From assembly GCF_024320865.1 (NCBI RefSeq), contig NZ_JANDBD010000001.1, positions 496,001 to 560,000 of the forward strand: a DNA stretch of 64,000 nt. The letters run 5' to 3'. This stretch comes from Mycolicibacterium arenosum. Its GTDB lineage: Bacteria > Actinomycetota > Actinomycetes > Mycobacteriales > Mycobacteriaceae. Below are positions 18,295 through 27,110 of the stretch, in pieces (the stretch's first letter is position 1; every line of letters starts with the position of its first letter). The position numbers and the translations under genes were made by a program. The notes under the pieces are model-generated. The model searched no databases. It saw only the letters and a program-made list of their open reading frames with translations, and was not told the origin of the DNA.

Positions 18295-20199
18295 TCACGC
18301 ATTGACCATCGCCCAGTACTCGCCGCGGCGGGCGAGCAGTTCGTCGTGCGTGCCGCGTTCGACGATGCGGCCCGCCTCGACGACGAGGATCAGGTCGGCG
18401 TCGCGAATCGTGGACAGCCGGTGCGCGATGATGAAACTCGTCCGGTCGCGGCGCAGTTCGGCGGTGGCCAGCTGGATCAGCAGCTCGGTGCGGGTGTCGA
18501 CCGAGCTGGTGGCCTCGTCGAGGATCAGCAGCCGCGGCTGCGCGAGGATCGCCCTGGCGATGGTGATGAGCTGCTTCTCGCCGGCACTGATGTTGCCGCC
18601 GTCGTCGTTAACCCGTGTCTCGTATCCGTCTGGCAGGGTGTGCACGAACCGGTCGACGTGCGCGGCCGTCGCGGCCTCGATGACCTCGGCCTCGGTCGCG
18701 TCGGGCCGACCGTAGGCGATGTTGTCGTAGATGGTGCCGCCGAACAGCCAGGTGTCCTGCAGCACCATGCCGATGCCGGAGCGCAACTCGTGCCGGTCCA
18801 TGTCCGCGATGTCGACGCCGTCGATCAGGATGCGGCCCTCGTCGACCTCGTAGAACCGCATCAGCAGGTTGACCAGCGTGGTCTTGCCCGCACCGGTCGG
18901 CCCGACGATGGCGACGGTGCTGCCCGGTTCGGCGACGAACGACAGGTCCTCGATGATCGGCGTACCGGGGCGGTAGGCGAACTCGACGTGCTCGAACTCC
19001 ACTCGGCCCGCGAACGGCTGGGCCCGCGGCGTCGGCGGCACCGGGTCGGGCCGCTGCTCGTCGGCGTCCAGCAGGTCGAAGACCCTTTCGGCACTGGCGA
19101 TCCCGGACTGCATGGTGTTGTACATGGCCGCAACCTGGGTGAGCGGCTGGTTGAACTGGCGCACGTACTGGATGAACGCCTGGATGCTGCCCAATGTTAT
19201 CTGTCCGGTGGCGACCTGGATGCCGCCGACCACCGCCACGGCGACGTAGCTGACGTTCCCGATGAACGTCGTTGCCGGCCCGACCAATCCGGACAGGAAC
19301 TGGGCACCGAAACTGGCGCGGTACACGTCGCCGTTCAACTCGCTGAACTTCTTCTCGGCGATCTCCCGGTGGCCGAACGTCTTCACCACGGTGAAACCGC
19401 TGTACGTCTCCTCGATGTGGGCGTTGAGTCGCCCGGTGTTGCGCCACTGGTCGATGAACAGTTTCTGGCTGCGTCGCGCGATGGTCCGCGTCGCCAGCAG
19501 CGACAGCGGCACGGTGAGCACCGTGATGAGGGCCAGCAGCGGGGAGATCGTCAGCATCATCACGAACACCGCGATCACGGTCAGCACCGAGGTGAGCAGT
19601 TGGCTGATGGTCATCGTCAACGACTGCTGGATGTTGTCGACGTCGTTGGTGACGCGGCTGAGCACCTCGCCGCGTTGCCGGGTGTCGAAGTAGGACAGTG
19701 GAAGTCGATGGACCTTGTCCTCGACGTCGGAGCGCAGGGCGACCATGGTCCGCTGCACGGTGACGTTGAGCAGTCGGGCCTGGACCCAGATCATCAGTGC
19801 GGCGATGAGGTAGAGGCCGAGTGCGAGCAGCAGCGTCCGCGCGATCGCGGCGAAGTCGACACCGTAGCCGGGAATGACGTTCATCCCGGACAGAAGGTCG
19901 GCGAACTGGCCGTCGCCGCGGGCCCTGGCCGCCTCGACGGCCTGCTCCTTGGTGAGGCCCAACGGCAGTTCGCGGCCGATGACGCCGTTGAACAGCAGAT
20001 CGGTGGCGTGTCCGAGCACGCGCGGGCCGATCACCCCGATCGCGATCCCGCCGATGCCGAGCAGCAGCACCATCGCGGTGAGGGTGCGTTGCGGCGTGAG
20101 GCGTTTGACGAGGCGCAGCGCCGAGCCGCGGAAGTCCTTGGAGCGCTGCGTCGGTGCGTTCATCGCACCGCCGATCGGGCGGTTCATCGGTCCGCTCAT
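18295..20199 (-). CDS. ABC-type multidrug exporter half-transporter (Rv1272c-like)
   Basis: 634 residues from the ATG at 20199. Six membrane helices (about 45-330) precede the nucleotide-binding domain with Walker [10 protein letters not shown], signature SAGEKQ and Walker [13 protein letters not shown], which keeps the catalytic glutamate. The stop of the upstream partner overlaps this start by ATGA. The two half-transporters together match M. tuberculosis Rv1273c-Rv1272c (from memory) and probably form a heterodimer exporting a hydrophobic compound. Confidence 0.88.
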   Translation of the reverse strand: MSGPMNRPIGGAMNAPTQRSKDFRGSALRLVKRLTPQRTLTAMVLLLGIGGIAIGVIGPRVLGHATDLLFNGVIGRELPLGLTKEQAVEAARARGDGQFADLLSGMNVIPGYGVDFAAIARTLLLALGLYLIAALMIWVQARLLNVTVQRTMVALRSDVEDKVHRLPLSYFDTRQRGEVLSRVTNDVDNIQQSLTMTISQLLTSVLTVIAVFVMMLTISPLLALITVLTVPLSLLATRTIARRSQKLFIDQWRNTGRLNAHIEETYSGFTVVKTFGHREIAEKKFSELNGDVYRASFGAQFLSGLVGPATTFIGNVSYVAVAVVGGIQVATGQITLGSIQAFIQYVRQFNQPLTQVAAMYNTMQSGIASAERVFDLLDADEQRPDPVPPTPRAQPFAGRVEFEHVEFAYRPGTPIIEDLSFVAEPGSTVAIVGPTGAGKTTLVNLLMRFYEVDEGRILIDGVDIADMDRHELRSGIGMVLQDTWLFGGTIYDNIAYGRPDATEAEVIEAATAAHVDRFVHTLPDGYETRVNDDGGNISAGEKQLITIARAILAQPRLLILDEATSSVDTRTELLIQLATAELRRDRTSFIIAHRLSTIRDADLILVVEAGRIVERGTHDELLARRGEYWAMVNA

Positions 20200-21932
20200 C
20201 GCGCGTCTCCTACGGCGATGGACTGAGAGTCGGCGAACTCCGCGTAGATGGCGCAGTCGGCGAGCAGCGTCTGGTGGGTGCCGACGCCGACGACCGCGCC
20301 GTCGTCGATAACGACTACCTGGTCGGCTTCGGCGACCGTCGAAATGCGTTGGGACACCACGATCACCGTCGCGTCGGCGGAGGCCTCGCGCAGCGCCGCT
20401 CGCACCCGCGCGTCGGTCCGGACGTCCAGTGCGGAGAAGGCGTCGTCGAACAGGTAGACGGTCGGCCGTCGGATCACTGCACGGGCGATGGCCAGGCGCT
20501 GCCGCTGCCCGCCGGAGAAGTTGATGCCGCCCTGCGCGACGGGCATGTCGAGGCCGTCCGGGTGCGCGGACACGAAGTCGTCGGCCGCCGCGACCCGCAG
20601 CGCCGCCCACATCTCCTCGTCGTCGGCGTCGGACTTGCCGAACCGCAGGTTCTCGGCCACCGTGCCCGAGAACAGGTAACCGCGCTGCGGGACGAGGCCG
20701 ATCGTCGACCAGAGACGTTCGATCTCGTAGTCGCGAACGTCGATGCCGTCGATCCGGATCGCGCCGCCGGTGACATCGAACAGCCGGCAGATCAGCGAGA
20801 CCAGCGTCGACTTGCCGGAACCCGTCGAGCCGACGATCGCCGTGGTGCTGCCGGGGCGCGCGGTCAGCGAGATGCCCTGCAGCACAGGCCGATCGGCACC
20901 CGGATAGCTGAACGTCACGTCGTCGAGTTCCACCCGTCCGGTGACGGTGGCGGGCGCAACCGGCTTCGGTGGGCTCGCGATCGCGGGGTCGGTGTGCAGC
21001 ACGGCGGTGATGCGCTCGGCGCAGACCGATGCCCGCGGCAGGATCACCAGGATGATCGTCGCCAGCAGTACCGACATCAGGATCTGCATGAAGTAGCTCA
21101 GGAACGCGATGAGCGAGCCCACCTGCATCCGGCCATCGTCGATGCGCATCCCGCCGAACCAGATGAGCGCCACGCTGGACACGTTGATGACCAGCGTCGT
21201 GACCGGCAGCATGAGCGCCTGCCAGCGCCCGACGGCCAGCGCGGTGTCGGACAGCTGCTGGCTCGCCGCGCCGAAGCGCGCCCGTTCCTTCGCCTCACGG
21301 GCGAACGCCCTGATCACCCGAATACCCGAGAGTTGTTCTCGCATCACCCGGTTGATGTTGTCGATGAGGCCCTGCATCGAGCGGAACAGCGGCAGCAGGT
21401 GCGAGATGATCCAGTAGTTGGCGATCGCGAGAACCGGGACGCTGACCAGCAGCAGCCACGACAGTCCGGCGTCCTGGTGCACGGCCATCGCGATACCGCC
21501 CACGCACATGATCGGCGCGGTGATCAGCATGGTGCACGTCATCTGCACCAGAAGCTGGATCTGCTGGACGTCGTTGGTGGTGCGGGTGAGCAGGGTCGGC
21601 GCGCCGAATCGCGCCGCCTCCGCGGCCGAGAGTCCGGTGACGTGGTGGAAGACGGCCGAGCGCAGGTCGCGTCCGAAGCCCATGCCCGCCCGCGATCCGA
21701 AGTACACCGCGCCGACGGCGCAGACGACCTGACCACCGGTGACCGCGAGCATGAGCAGTCCGAGTTCGGTGATCCTGCCGGTGTCACCCCTGGCGACGCC
21801 GTCGTCGATGATCGCCGCGTTGATCGTCGGCAGGTACAGCGAGGCCAGCGTGCTGACCAACTGCAGCGCGGCGACGACGGTGAGCAAGCTGCGGTACGGC
21901 CGCGCGTACTGTCGCAGCAGGCCGGAGAGCAT
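20196..21932 (-). CDS. ABC-type exporter half-transporter, partner with degenerate site (Rv1273c-like)
   Basis: 578 residues from the ATG at 21932; a TTG seven codons upstream is less likely. Six membrane helices precede Walker [11 protein letters not shown], signature FSGGQRQR and a Walker B segment [12 protein letters not shown]. An Asp stands where the catalytic Glu normally is. This is what is seen in the non-catalytic site of heterodimeric exporters. The gene is first in the pair and is divergent from lprB by 126 bp. Confidence 0.87.
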   Translation of the reverse strand: MLSGLLRQYARPYRSLLTVVAALQLVSTLASLYLPTINAAIIDDGVARGDTGRITELGLLMLAVTGGQVVCAVGAVYFGSRAGMGFGRDLRSAVFHHVTGLSAAEAARFGAPTLLTRTTNDVQQIQLLVQMTCTMLITAPIMCVGGIAMAVHQDAGLSWLLLVSVPVLAIANYWIISHLLPLFRSMQGLIDNINRVMREQLSGIRVIRAFAREAKERARFGAASQQLSDTALAVGRWQALMLPVTTLVINVSSVALIWFGGMRIDDGRMQVGSLIAFLSYFMQILMSVLLATIILVILPRASVCAERITAVLHTDPAIASPPKPVAPATVTGRVELDDVTFSYPGADRPVLQGISLTARPGSTTAIVGSTGSGKSTLVSLICRLFDVTGGAIRIDGIDVRDYEIERLWSTIGLVPQRGYLFSGTVAENLRFGKSDADDEEMWAALRVAAADDFVSAHPDGLDMPVAQGGINFSGGQRQRLAIARAVIRRPTVYLFDDAFSALDVRTDARVRAALREASADATVIVVSQRISTVAEADQVVVIDDGAVVGVGTHQTLLADCAIYAEFADSQSIAVGDAR

Positions 21933-22058
21933 CTCGTAACTGTCGCACACCAACCTGCTCGCCCCGTGTCGGGACGCGGTCCGGAGCCGGTGACGAAAAG
22001 GCCAGGTCAGTCGGCATGTCTGCGAGCCTTCTCACGGGCTGCCGCTACAGTTGCGGGC

Positions 22059-22634
22059 GTGATTGGACGACGCGCCGACTGCAGCAGGCGCAACGCGAAG
22101 ATGCTGTTCGCGGCGGGCGTGGCGCTGCTCCCGCTACTCGCCGCCTGTTCATCGGACTCCGGGGATTCGGGTGGGCCCGACGTGCCGCAGAGCGAGGAGC
22201 CGCAGGGAAGCATCAAGCACGGCCCGTTCTTCCCCGAGTGCGGTGGTGTCAGTGACGACGAGATCTCCGCGCAGACGCAGGTGCCCGGACTGGTGAACAC
22301 GGCCAAGACCTCCGTCGGCTGCCAGTGGTTGGCGGGCGGCCAGATCACCGGGCCGCACTTCTCGTTCTCCTGGTACCGCGGCAGCCCGATCGGTCGTGAG
22401 CGCAAGACCATGGAGTTGACGCGGACGAGCGTGGAGGACATCAACATCGAGGGTCACGACGGCTTCATCGGCTACACCGACAGTCCGCCTCTCGGCGTCG
22501 CCCTGTGCGAGGTCGGCATCCAGTTCGACGACGATTTCATCGAGTGGTCGATCAGCTTCGACCGCCAGCCCTTTCCCGACGCGTGTGAGGTCGCCAAGGA
22601 ACTCACCCGCCAGTCGATCGTGAACTCCAAGTGA
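22059..22634 (+). CDS. lprB: Lipoprotein LprB-like (DUF3558)
   Basis: 191 residues from a GTG start. The hydrophobic signal ends in the lipobox LAAC with Cys30. The mature part shows a DUF3558-type fold with conserved CGGVSDDEI and VGCQW cysteine segments and a final FPDACEVAKELT. It is followed by the related lprC with a GTGA overlap, as in M. tuberculosis Rv1274-Rv1275 (from memory). Its role in the cell envelope is unknown. A longer frame upstream is antisense to the ABC genes and is not used. Confidence 0.82.
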   Translation: MIGRRADCSRRNAKMLFAAGVALLPLLAACSSDSGDSGGPDVPQSEEPQGSIKHGPFFPECGGVSDDEISAQTQVPGLVNTAKTSVGCQWLAGGQITGPHFSFSWYRGSPIGRERKTMELTRTSVEDINIEGHDGFIGYTDSPPLGVALCEVGIQFDDDFIEWSISFDRQPFPDACEVAKELTRQSIVNSK

Positions 22635-23188
22635 GCGCGCGCTCCGGCCGACGCGTGACCGCGGCGGTGCTGGCGGTGCTCGCCGCGGCGACGCTGGCCA
22701 CCGGGTGTGGTCGCACGGTCGAGGGAACCGCGACGAAGGCGGGGACCGGTGACGTCGCCCGCAACGACGACTCCGAGCGCAAGTACCCCAACCTGCTCAA
22801 GGAGTGCGACGTCCTGACGACGGACATCCTCGCCGAGACGGTGGGTGCCGACCCGCTGGACATCCAGAGCACGTTCGTGGGCGCGATCTGCCGGTGGCAG
22901 GCGCTGAACCCCGCCGGGCTGATCGACATCACCCGCTTCTGGTTCGAGCAGGGCAGTCTCGACAACGAGCGGCAGGTCGCCCAGGAACTGCAGTATCAGA
23001 TCGAGGACCGCAGGATCAACGGCGTCGACTCGATCATCATGAAGACCTCCGATGCCAACGGCGGATGCGGTGTCGCGAGCGACGCGGCGGGTGCCGTCGG
23101 CTGGTGGGTCAACCCGCAGGCGCCGGGTATCGACGCGTGCGGCATGGCGACCAAGCTGATGGAGCTGACGCTCAACACCAACAGCTAG
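22631..23188 (+). CDS. lprC: Lipoprotein LprC-like (DUF3558)
   Basis: 185 residues with signal and lipobox LATGC (Cys26). The mature region has the same DUF3558 layout as its upstream neighbour, with Cys at about 59, 88, 141 and 170. The start is the GTG of the GTGA overlap. The stop is two bases before a tandem repeat that fills the gap to the convergent phosphatase gene. Confidence 0.82.
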   Translation: MSARSGRRVTAAVLAVLAAATLATGCGRTVEGTATKAGTGDVARNDDSERKYPNLLKECDVLTTDILAETVGADPLDIQSTFVGAICRWQALNPAGLIDITRFWFEQGSLDNERQVAQELQYQIEDRRINGVDSIIMKTSDANGGCGVASDAAGAVGWWVNPQAPGIDACGMATKLMELTLNTNS

Positions 23189-23190
23189 CA

Positions 23191-23295
23191 ATTCAACGCC
23201 GACGAGCGCTTGCGCGAGGAGAATTCAACGCCGACGAGGGCTTGCGCGAGGAGAATTCAACGCCGACGAGCGCTTGCGCGAGGAGAATTCAACGC
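23191..23295. repeat. Three-and-a-part copy 32-bp tandem repeat in a convergent gap
   Basis: Units begin with ATTCAACGCC at 23191, 23223 and 23255; a partial fourth starts at 23287. The core GAGCGCTTGCGCGAGGAG is 21/24 identical, including flanks, to the 30-bp unit in the adenylate cyclase gene. One unit has GAGGGC in place of GAGCGC. The array fills the whole space between lprC and the sixA-like gene, and the partial unit supplies the stop codon of the latter. Confidence 0.93.
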
Positions 23296-23810
23296 GGCAC
23301 GTGGAACGCGACCAGCGTCGCGCTGCGCGGCTCGAGCCGCTGCCACGGTTGGTCGGTCCGCAGCACGGCCAGCGCCGACGTCGGGTACTTCAGCGACATC
23401 GCCTCGAACGCGGCGTCGTCTCCGCTGCCCGCGAGGCCGAGAGCCAGTTGCGAGGTGGTCGGTTCGTGCCCGACGACCAGCAGCGTGCGGACGTCGATGC
23501 CGAACAGGTCGTCGACGCCGTTGATCACCTCCAGCGTGATCCCCGGCGACGAGTCGTACAACCGGTCGACGAACTGCGTCGGCGCCTCGACACCCGTGCG
23601 GGCCAGGGTCTGCCGGGTGCGGGTCGCCGTCGAACACAGCACGGCGTCGATCGCGGGTGCGTTGGCCCGAAGCCAGTCACCGGCCAGTCCGGCCTCGCGT
23701 TCCCCGCGCGGCGCCAGCGGCCGCTCGTGGTCGCCGACGCCATCCGGATAGCCCGACTTGGCGTGACGTAGCAGCACCAACGTGCGCTCACTCGTGCTCA
23801 CCCCCGTCAC
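23289..23810 (-). CDS. SixA-like phosphohistidine phosphatase / histidine phosphatase family
   Basis: 173 residues. The catalytic motif LLRHAKSG contains the phospho-accepting His16, with the second His in VVGHEPTT. Length and motifs fit SixA-type branch-1 histidine phosphatases and M. tuberculosis Rv1276c (from memory). A GTG at 23810 is used here; another GTG lies three codons in. Its final codons run into the 32-bp repeat. It is divergent from the next gene by only about 20 bp. Confidence 0.82.
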   Translation of the reverse strand: MTGVSTSERTLVLLRHAKSGYPDGVGDHERPLAPRGEREAGLAGDWLRANAPAIDAVLCSTATRTRQTLARTGVEAPTQFVDRLYDSSPGITLEVINGVDDLFGIDVRTLLVVGHEPTTSQLALGLAGSGDDAAFEAMSLKYPTSALAVLRTDQPWQRLEPRSATLVAFHVPR

Positions 23811-23831
23811 GGTAGCCGGTACGGTTCACCC

Positions 23832-24359
23832 GTGACCGCCGCACGAACGAAGGCCGCGCAGCTGCGCGGCGTGTTCGTCGGCGCGATATCCGGAGTGACC
23901 GCCGTCGCCGGACACGGCCTCGGCGGCGCCCATCTCCCCGGCAGCGCCGCCGTCCTGCTCGTCGTGCTGTGCTCCGCCGTCGCGGGGGCCGCCGCGTCCG
24001 CCGCCGTGGTCCGTCGCGTGCCGATCGTCGTCGCCTGCCTGCTGCTGGGCCAGGTGCTCGGGCACTTGCTGCTGGGCGTCGCGTCGGAGCACGCGCACGC
24101 GACGCAGTGGTCGGCGGCGATGGTGTGCGCGCACCTCTGCGCCGCCCTCTGCGCCGCCGCCCTGATCTGTACCGCCGAGCGCCTGTTCGCGGCGGTCGCG
24201 GTTGCGGTGTGGCGGCTGGTTCTCGTCCTCGTCGCGCTGCGCGATTCGGCGCACCGCCGTCCGATCCTCACCCGCTGGGGCGTCGCAGCCCTCGCCGCCC
24301 GCCCCGACGTCGGCTGCGGCCGCGTCACCCGGGGTCCGCCGGCGCTCGCCGCCGCGTAA
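23832..24359 (+). CDS. Small polytopic membrane protein, hypothetical
   Basis: 175 residues with about four predicted membrane helices (about 12-35, 40-62, 66-85 and 98-130). The loop ASEHAHATQWSAAMVCAHLC carries several His and Cys, as could suit metal binding (inference). The end is basic. No family recognised. It precedes the PepSY gene by 119 bp in which I see no clear element, and both are absent from the corresponding M. tuberculosis position (from memory). Confidence 0.6.
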   Translation: MTAARTKAAQLRGVFVGAISGVTAVAGHGLGGAHLPGSAAVLLVVLCSAVAGAAASAAVVRRVPIVVACLLLGQVLGHLLLGVASEHAHATQWSAAMVCAHLCAALCAAALICTAERLFAAVAVAVWRLVLVLVALRDSAHRRPILTRWGVAALAARPDVGCGRVTRGPPALAAA

Positions 24360-24478
24360 CACCGCCGCACCTCCACCACACCGGACGCACCCCGATGCCG
24401 TCCGGCGTTCGCCGTTGCGTGTGCCCGCATCGGGCCGCGACGGCGCCAGCCACGTTCACGAAAACGAAACGAGCTTGC

Positions 24479-25852
24479 ATGTCCTCATCGTCTCCATCCC
24501 TGTCCACCCCCGACGACCCCGCGCTCGCATCCTCGATGCCGGCACAGCGCGGCCCCCTTCCGCTGCTGCGGCGCCTGCACTTCTACGCAGGCGTCCTGGT
24601 GGCACCGTTCATCCTGATCGCCGCCGTCACCGGCGCGCTCTACGCCGTCGCCCCGACCGTCGAGCGATTCGTGTACGGCGACATCCTCTCCGTCACCCCG
24701 GCGGGGGATGCGCTTCCCCTCACCGCCCAGGCCGAGGCCGCCGGGGCTGCGGTACCCGACCTGCAGATGTCGGGGGTCCGCCCGGCCGCGGACCCGCACG
24801 CCGCGACGCGGGTGATGTTCACCGACCCCGATCTCGGCGAGGAGTTCGCCCGCGCCGTGTTCGTCGACCCGTATTCCGGCCGGGTGCTCGGGCAGGAGCC
24901 GACGTGGTTCGGCTATCTGCCGGTGAGCACCTGGCTCGACGGCCTGCACCGACACCTGCAACTGGGTGAGCCCGGCCGCGTCTACAGCGAGTTGGCGGCC
25001 TCCTGGCTGTGGGTGGTGGCGCTCGGCGGCGCCGTCCTGTGGTGGGCCAGGCGCCGTCGGAGCAGGCTGTTGCTGCCCGACCGTTCGACGACGGGCCGGC
25101 TGCGCACGCTCAACTGGCACGCGGTCGTCGGGCTGTGGATCCTGCCGATGCTGCTGTTCCTGTCCGCCACCGGGATCACCTGGTCGACCTACGCGGGTGA
25201 GTGGGTGTCGGATCTGCGGGCCCACTTCGCCTGGGAGCGCCCGCAACTCGACACGGCGGCCGTCGGCGGTCACGACGATCACGGTGCCTCGAGTGGCCAC
25301 CGGGGCGACGGCCCCGTCGATCTCGACGCGGTGGTGCGGGCGGCCAACGGTGTCGGCGTCGACGCCCCGCTCGAACTCACCCTGCCCGCGACGCCCGGAG
25401 ACTCCGTCGGGGTCACCGAGATCGACGAGCCGTACCGCCTGACCACCGACGCGGCCGCGGTCGACCCGGCGACGCTGCAGGTGACGAGCGTCGTCGATTA
25501 CGCCCGCGACTACTCGACGATCGCGAAGCTCGCCGACTGGGGGATCCGGATGCACATGGGCTTCCTGTTCGGGTGGCTCAACCAACTCCTGCTGTTCGGT
25601 ATCGCGGTGGCGCTGGTGACGGTCATCGTTCGCGGCTACCGCATGTGGTGGCAGCGCAGGCCGACGCGGGGGACGCAGTGGGCGGTCGGGAGGCCGCCGG
25701 TGCGCGGGTTCCTGCGCAGGCAGCATCCGGCGGTGCTCGGGGCGCTGACCGTGGGTGCGGTGGCCGTCGGGGTCGTCCTGCCGCTGCTCGGCATCAGCCT
25801 CGCGGCGTTCCTGGTGCTCGACGCGATCGTCGGGCGGGTGAGGGCCGGCTAG
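24479..25852 (+). CDS. PepSY-associated membrane protein
   Basis: 457 residues. An N-terminal membrane helix (about 35-57) begins the characteristic LLRRLHFYAGVLVAPF block. A periplasmic PepSY-like region (about 80-165) is followed by three further helices, including the LNWHAVVGLWILPMLLFLSATGITW block and the last two near the C-terminus. A His-rich stretch (GGHDDHGASSGH) lies in the external loop. The family often goes with iron or copper uptake and reduction; the exact role is unknown. The ATG at 24479 directly precedes the typical N-terminus. Confidence 0.8.
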   Translation: MSSSSPSLSTPDDPALASSMPAQRGPLPLLRRLHFYAGVLVAPFILIAAVTGALYAVAPTVERFVYGDILSVTPAGDALPLTAQAEAAGAAVPDLQMSGVRPAADPHAATRVMFTDPDLGEEFARAVFVDPYSGRVLGQEPTWFGYLPVSTWLDGLHRHLQLGEPGRVYSELAASWLWVVALGGAVLWWARRRRSRLLLPDRSTTGRLRTLNWHAVVGLWILPMLLFLSATGITWSTYAGEWVSDLRAHFAWERPQLDTAAVGGHDDHGASSGHRGDGPVDLDAVVRAANGVGVDAPLELTLPATPGDSVGVTEIDEPYRLTTDAAAVDPATLQVTSVVDYARDYSTIAKLADWGIRMHMGFLFGWLNQLLLFGIAVALVTVIVRGYRMWWQRRPTRGTQWAVGRPPVRGFLRRQHPAVLGALTVGAVAVGVVLPLLGISLAAFLVLDAIVGRVRAG

Positions 25853-25860
25853 CCACATGC

Positions 25861-25903
25861 CGAGTGAGGTCCGCGGACTTGTCGGTCCGCGGACCTACAC
25901 TCG
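25861..25903. terminator. Hairpin after PepSY gene; terminator or operator
   Basis: Inverted repeat with inner arms of 12 bp (AGGTCCGCGGAC at 25867-25878; its complement at 25885-25896), a 6-base loop and outer arms CGAGTG/CACTCG (with one bulge). There is no following T-run, so a terminator is only one option. The inner core GTCCGCGGAC is itself a palindrome, present twice, and could serve as a two-site operator for the exonuclease-like gene starting at 25959. Confidence 0.5.
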
Positions 25904-25958
25904 CCATGCCCGGTTATCGACGAGGCCGTGTCGTCCACAGAGAAGGGGAGCCATCCGG

Positions 25959-27110
25959 ATGCGTTTCATTCACACCGCCGACTGGCAACTCGGCATGACT
26001 CGGCACTTCCTGAACGACGAGGCGCAGCCGCGGTATTCGGCCGCACGTCGTGACGCGGTCGCCGGTCTCGGTGCGCTCGTCGCGGAGGTCGGCGCCGAGT
26101 TCGTGGTCGTCGCCGGTGACGTGTTCGAGCACAACCAACTGGCCCCAGGGGTGGTGGCGCAGTCGCTGGAGGCCATGCGGGGCATCGGCGTTCCGGTGTA
26201 CCTGCTGCCCGGCAATCACGATCCGCTCGACGCGGGATCGGTCTACACCAGCCCGCTGTTCACCGCGCAACGTCCCGACAACGTCGTCGTGCTCGATCGC
26301 GACGGTGTGATCGACGTGCGGCCCGGTGTCCAGATCGTCAGTGCGCCTTGGCGTTCCAAGAGGCCGACCGTCGATCTGCTCGGTGCCGCGCTCGCCGACC
26401 TGACCGGTGACGGCACCATCCGCATCGCCGTCGGCCACGGCGGAGTGGACATCTTCGAACCGGACCGCGAGAAGGCGTCGCAGATCCGGCTGGCCACGGT
26501 CGAGGCGGCGCTCGAGCGGCGCGCCGTCCACTATGTGGCGTTGGGCGACAAGCACTCCCGCATGCAGGTCGGCGGTTCGGGCCGGGTGTGGTACTCGGGC
26601 TCACCCGAGGTGACGAATTACGACCACGTGGAGCCCGACTCGGGGCACGTGCTGGTCGTGGACGTCGACGAGGACGACGCCGCGCATCCGGTCCAGGTCG
26701 ACGCCCGCCGGGTCGGGCGGTGGCGCTTCCTCACGCTGCGCCACACCGTCGACAGTGCGCGGGATGTCACCGATCTGGACATCAACCTGGACAACCTGAC
26801 CGACAAGGAGCGCACGGTCGTTCAGGTCGGGCTCACCGGCACGCTGAGCGTCACCGACATGGCGGCGCTCGACGAGTGCGTCGCCAAGTACAGCCGGCTG
26901 TTCGCCGCACTTACCATGTGGGACAAGGAGACCGACGTCGCGGTGCTCCCCGCCGAGGGTGAGTTCGACGATCTCGGTGTGGGCGGCTTCGCGGCGGCGG
27001 CAGTCGACGAACTGGTGACTCTCGCGGCAGCGGGCGGTGCGCGGTCCGAGGACGCACAGGCGGCGCTGGCGCTGCTGCGACGCATCGTCGACAGAGGGAG
27101 CGCGGCGTGA
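25959..27110 (+). CDS. SbcD-like metallophosphoesterase / DNA-repair exonuclease (Rv1277-like)
   Basis: 383 residues. It begins FIHTADWQLG, with further metal-site motifs VVAGDVFEH, LLPGNHDPLD and VGHGG, all typical of the calcineurin-like fold of SbcD/Mre11. A GGGGAG Shine-Dalgarno is 9 bases before the ATG at 25959. Its GTGA overlap with the SbcC-like ATPase gene suggests a two-subunit nuclease acting on DNA ends. M. tuberculosis Rv1277 is the equivalent (from memory). Confidence 0.85.
   Translation: MRFIHTADWQLGMTRHFLNDEAQPRYSAARRDAVAGLGALVAEVGAEFVVVAGDVFEHNQLAPGVVAQSLEAMRGIGVPVYLLPGNHDPLDAGSVYTSPLFTAQRPDNVVVLDRDGVIDVRPGVQIVSAPWRSKRPTVDLLGAALADLTGDGTIRIAVGHGGVDIFEPDREKASQIRLATVEAALERRAVHYVALGDKHSRMQVGGSGRVWYSGSPEVTNYDHVEPDSGHVLVVDVDEDDAAHPVQVDARRVGRWRFLTLRHTVDSARDVTDLDINLDNLTDKERTVVQVGLTGTLSVTDMAALDECVAKYSRLFAALTMWDKETDVAVLPAEGEFDDLGVGGFAAAAVDELVTLAAAGGARSEDAQAALALLRRIVDRGSAA

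Noticed and set aside
20154..22634. 826-codon plus-strand frame
   Set aside because: Its first 635 codons are antisense to the two ABC genes and do not look like protein; only the last 192 codons are the LprB-like lipoprotein.
23191..23295. CRISPR-like array
   Set aside because: No unique spacers between units; a plain tandem repeat.
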